Notes under the pieces: model-generated
Told to the model about the DNA's origin: nothing
The model's database searches: none
The model's input: the letters and a program-made list of their open reading frames with translations, nothing else
Assembly: GCA_003219675.1 (NCBI GenBank)
Contig: QHPW01000015.1
Coordinates: forward strand, 1 to 16,862
Direction: 5' to 3'
Length of the DNA stretch: 16,862 bases
Source of the DNA: Verrucomicrobiota bacterium
Lineage (GTDB): Bacteria; Verrucomicrobiota; Verrucomicrobiia; Limisphaerales; AV2
Position numbers and translations under genes: made by a program
Shown: in pieces, positions 15,691 to 16,862 of the stretch
How the letters are laid out: every line of letters starts with the position of its first letter
How positions within the stretch are numbered: the first letter of the stretch is position 1

Positions 15691-16752
15691 ATGCGCCTGC
15701 TCGAAGCCATCGTCGAAGCAAACCAGCGCGCCGTAGCCGACGGCGCCAAGGCGAGTTTGAACTTGTCCGAGTTCGCCGGCGCGCTGCCGTTGGTGGCGTT
15801 GACCTGCATTGATCCGCGCCTGAACCGGCTCATCCCGGAAATGCTCGGCGTGCCGGAAGAGCAATTCATCTGGCTGCGCAACGCGGGTAACATCATCACC
15901 GGCCCGCTCAGCAGCACCATGCGCTCGCTCGCGCTTGCCTGCGCCGTGAAAGGCGGCAGGGAAATCGCCGTCATCGGCCACACCGACTGCCTGGTTTGCA
16001 AGACGACGGTGATGAAGCTGACCGACGGGTTTCGCGCGCTGGGCGTGGACCGCGCGAAGCTGCCGGAAAATTTGAACGAATACTTCGGCCTGTTCGCGAG
16101 CGAAAGGCAGAACGTCATTCGCGGGGCCGAGATCGTCCGGCAAAGCCCGCTCATCGGCGCGAACGTTCCGGTGCACGGATTGGTGATGGACATCCAGACC
16201 GGCAAGCTCGAATGGCTGGTGAACGGGTATCAAACTTTGGGCGTCACCGCGCCTTCGTTCGTCGAAGCGGTCAGGCAGACGGCAGTCGAAACTGTCAAAC
16301 AAACCGCGGCCGAAGCGTTGGACCTGGTGGCGGCGAAATTGCCCGAATTCAAGCTCGGCGAAATGAAATTTCCCGAATTCAAAATTGGCGAAACAACGAT
16401 CGATCCGAACAAATGGCTGTCGCAATTGCAGTCCGTCACTGCGGCGAAATCCGAGCCGCAACCGGCGGAGGGCGTTCAACAACCGGCCACTGAACCAGAA
16501 CGCAAGTTTGACCAAACGCGGAAGTATCGCGTCATCGGCGCCGACCAGAAAGTGTATGGCCCGATTGACGGCGGCAAAATTCTGGAGTGGATAACGGACG
16601 GCCGCATCGATTGGCAGACGCCGTCGCAGGTCGAAGGCAGCGGCGAGTGGAAACCGCTTTCCGCCTGGGGGGAAGGGCCAAAGCCGCCGACGATCCCGCT
16701 GCCGCCGCCCATCCACCCGGCGCCGCGCTTGCAGAAGATACGGAGGCATTAG
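15691..16752 (+). CDS. Beta-carbonic-anhydrase-like protein fused to a C-terminal GYF_2 domain
   Basis: Residues 1-~185 match the beta class of carbonic anhydrases (zinc enzymes hydrating CO2): TCIDPRL gives Cys39 with the Asp41-Arg43 dyad, WLRNAGNIIT is the usual second block, and GHTDC gives His97 and Cys100, completing a Cys-His-Cys zinc site. VHGLVMDIQTGKLEWL is the usual final strand. A linker follows with Ala/Thr-rich helix-like sequence (~198-216) and two copies of PEFK(L/I)GE, 10 residues apart (218-234). Residues ~278-330 (KYRVIGADQKVYGPIDGGKI, then W320) form a GYF_2 domain, a small module often seen in membrane or zinc-ribbon proteins. The tail is Pro-rich and basic. It has no signal peptide, so a cytoplasmic location is expected. 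The start is fixed by the in-frame TGA at 15682. It is probably an active zinc site, but enzyme activity is inferred. Confidence 0.85.
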   Translation: MRLLEAIVEANQRAVADGAKASLNLSEFAGALPLVALTCIDPRLNRLIPEMLGVPEEQFIWLRNAGNIITGPLSSTMRSLALACAVKGGREIAVIGHTDCLVCKTTVMKLTDGFRALGVDRAKLPENLNEYFGLFASERQNVIRGAEIVRQSPLIGANVPVHGLVMDIQTGKLEWLVNGYQTLGVTAPSFVEAVRQTAVETVKQTAAEALDLVAAKLPEFKLGEMKFPEFKIGETTIDPNKWLSQLQSVTAAKSEPQPAEGVQQPATEPERKFDQTRKYRVIGADQKVYGPIDGGKILEWITDGRIDWQTPSQVEGSGEWKPLSAWGEGPKPPTIPLPPPIHPAPRLQKIRRH

Positions 16753-16778
16753 TCCGGCATTCAGTGGAATCAGACACT

Positions 16779-16812
16779 CGCCCTCACCCCGACCCTCGCC
16801 CAAGGAGAGAAC
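16779..16812. repeat. CCTCACCCC-type intergenic repeat fragment
   Basis: The stretch CCCTCACCCCGACCCTCGCC followed by CAAGGAGAG resembles the CCTCACCCC...CTCTCCC...GGAGAG intergenic element seen in many GC-rich bacterial genomes. It begins ~27 bases after the last gene, and the window ends shortly after. The stem is imperfect. Confidence 0.35.
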
Positions 16813-16862
16813 TCCCCGGACTTTGTGCGCGCCTTGCTCCCTTGAACCAGCCAGCGGCCCCC

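Noticed and set aside
15571..16803. 410-codon open frame on the minus strand
   Set aside because: It lies opposite the carbonic anhydrase-GYF_2 gene and has an arginine/leucine-rich, low-complexity composition without any domain motif. It is a GC-driven shadow.

Overview
The window looks like a chromosomal segment of a Verrucomicrobiota bacterium, probably from the Pedosphaera/Limisphaera side of the phylum. The evidence is two type II pseudopilins with an FTLIELLVVIAIIAILAG N-terminus and a C-terminal (H)xxxxDG motif, a giant secreted protein with lamin-tail, LamG and CotH domains, a secreted FAD oxidoreductase of the FAD_oxidored type, GC-rich DNA, weak Shine-Dalgarno sequences and GTAG-type intergenic repeats. 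This assignment rests on gene style, not on a marker gene.

Region 1 (1-3396) holds the 3' end of a large extracellular protein, a pseudopilin on + (503-1333), and then, on -, a divergent xylose-isomerase-family protein (1340-2380) downstream of a second pseudopilin (2443-3276). Region 2 (3397-8938) is one very long gene for a secreted lamin-tail/LamG/CotH protein. It is broken near 7804 by a small deletion that shifts the frame, and the 3' part continues in frame 2 to 8938. Region 3 (8939-9387) is non-coding and rich in repeats. Region 4 (9388-11708, - strand) holds the secreted FAD oxidoreductase, an intergenic spacer with a repeat pair around a 7-bp tandem array, and a small helix-turn-helix protein.

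Region 5 (11988-16752, all +) is the most coherent functional unit: an NfeD/YuaF-like membrane protein, a flotillin, a 76-residue PLDc_N-type membrane protein, a two-part membrane protein with a degenerate J-like domain, a 26-codon zinc-ribbon remnant, and a beta-carbonic-anhydrase-like protein fused to a GYF_2 domain. The first three are tightly spaced and match the known NfeD-flotillin partnership in membrane microdomains. Membership of the last three is inferred from direction and spacing only.

The strongest non-gene signal is a set of short repeats beginning with GTAG and occurring as inverted pairs (9064/9269, 11102/11177, 14484/14537), plus a separate perfect 27-bp inverted repeat at 9131-9205 that also begins with GTAG and ends with CTAC. 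They resemble REP/REPIN elements, but no RAYT transposase lies in the window. No rRNA, tRNA, CRISPR array or complete insertion sequence was seen.
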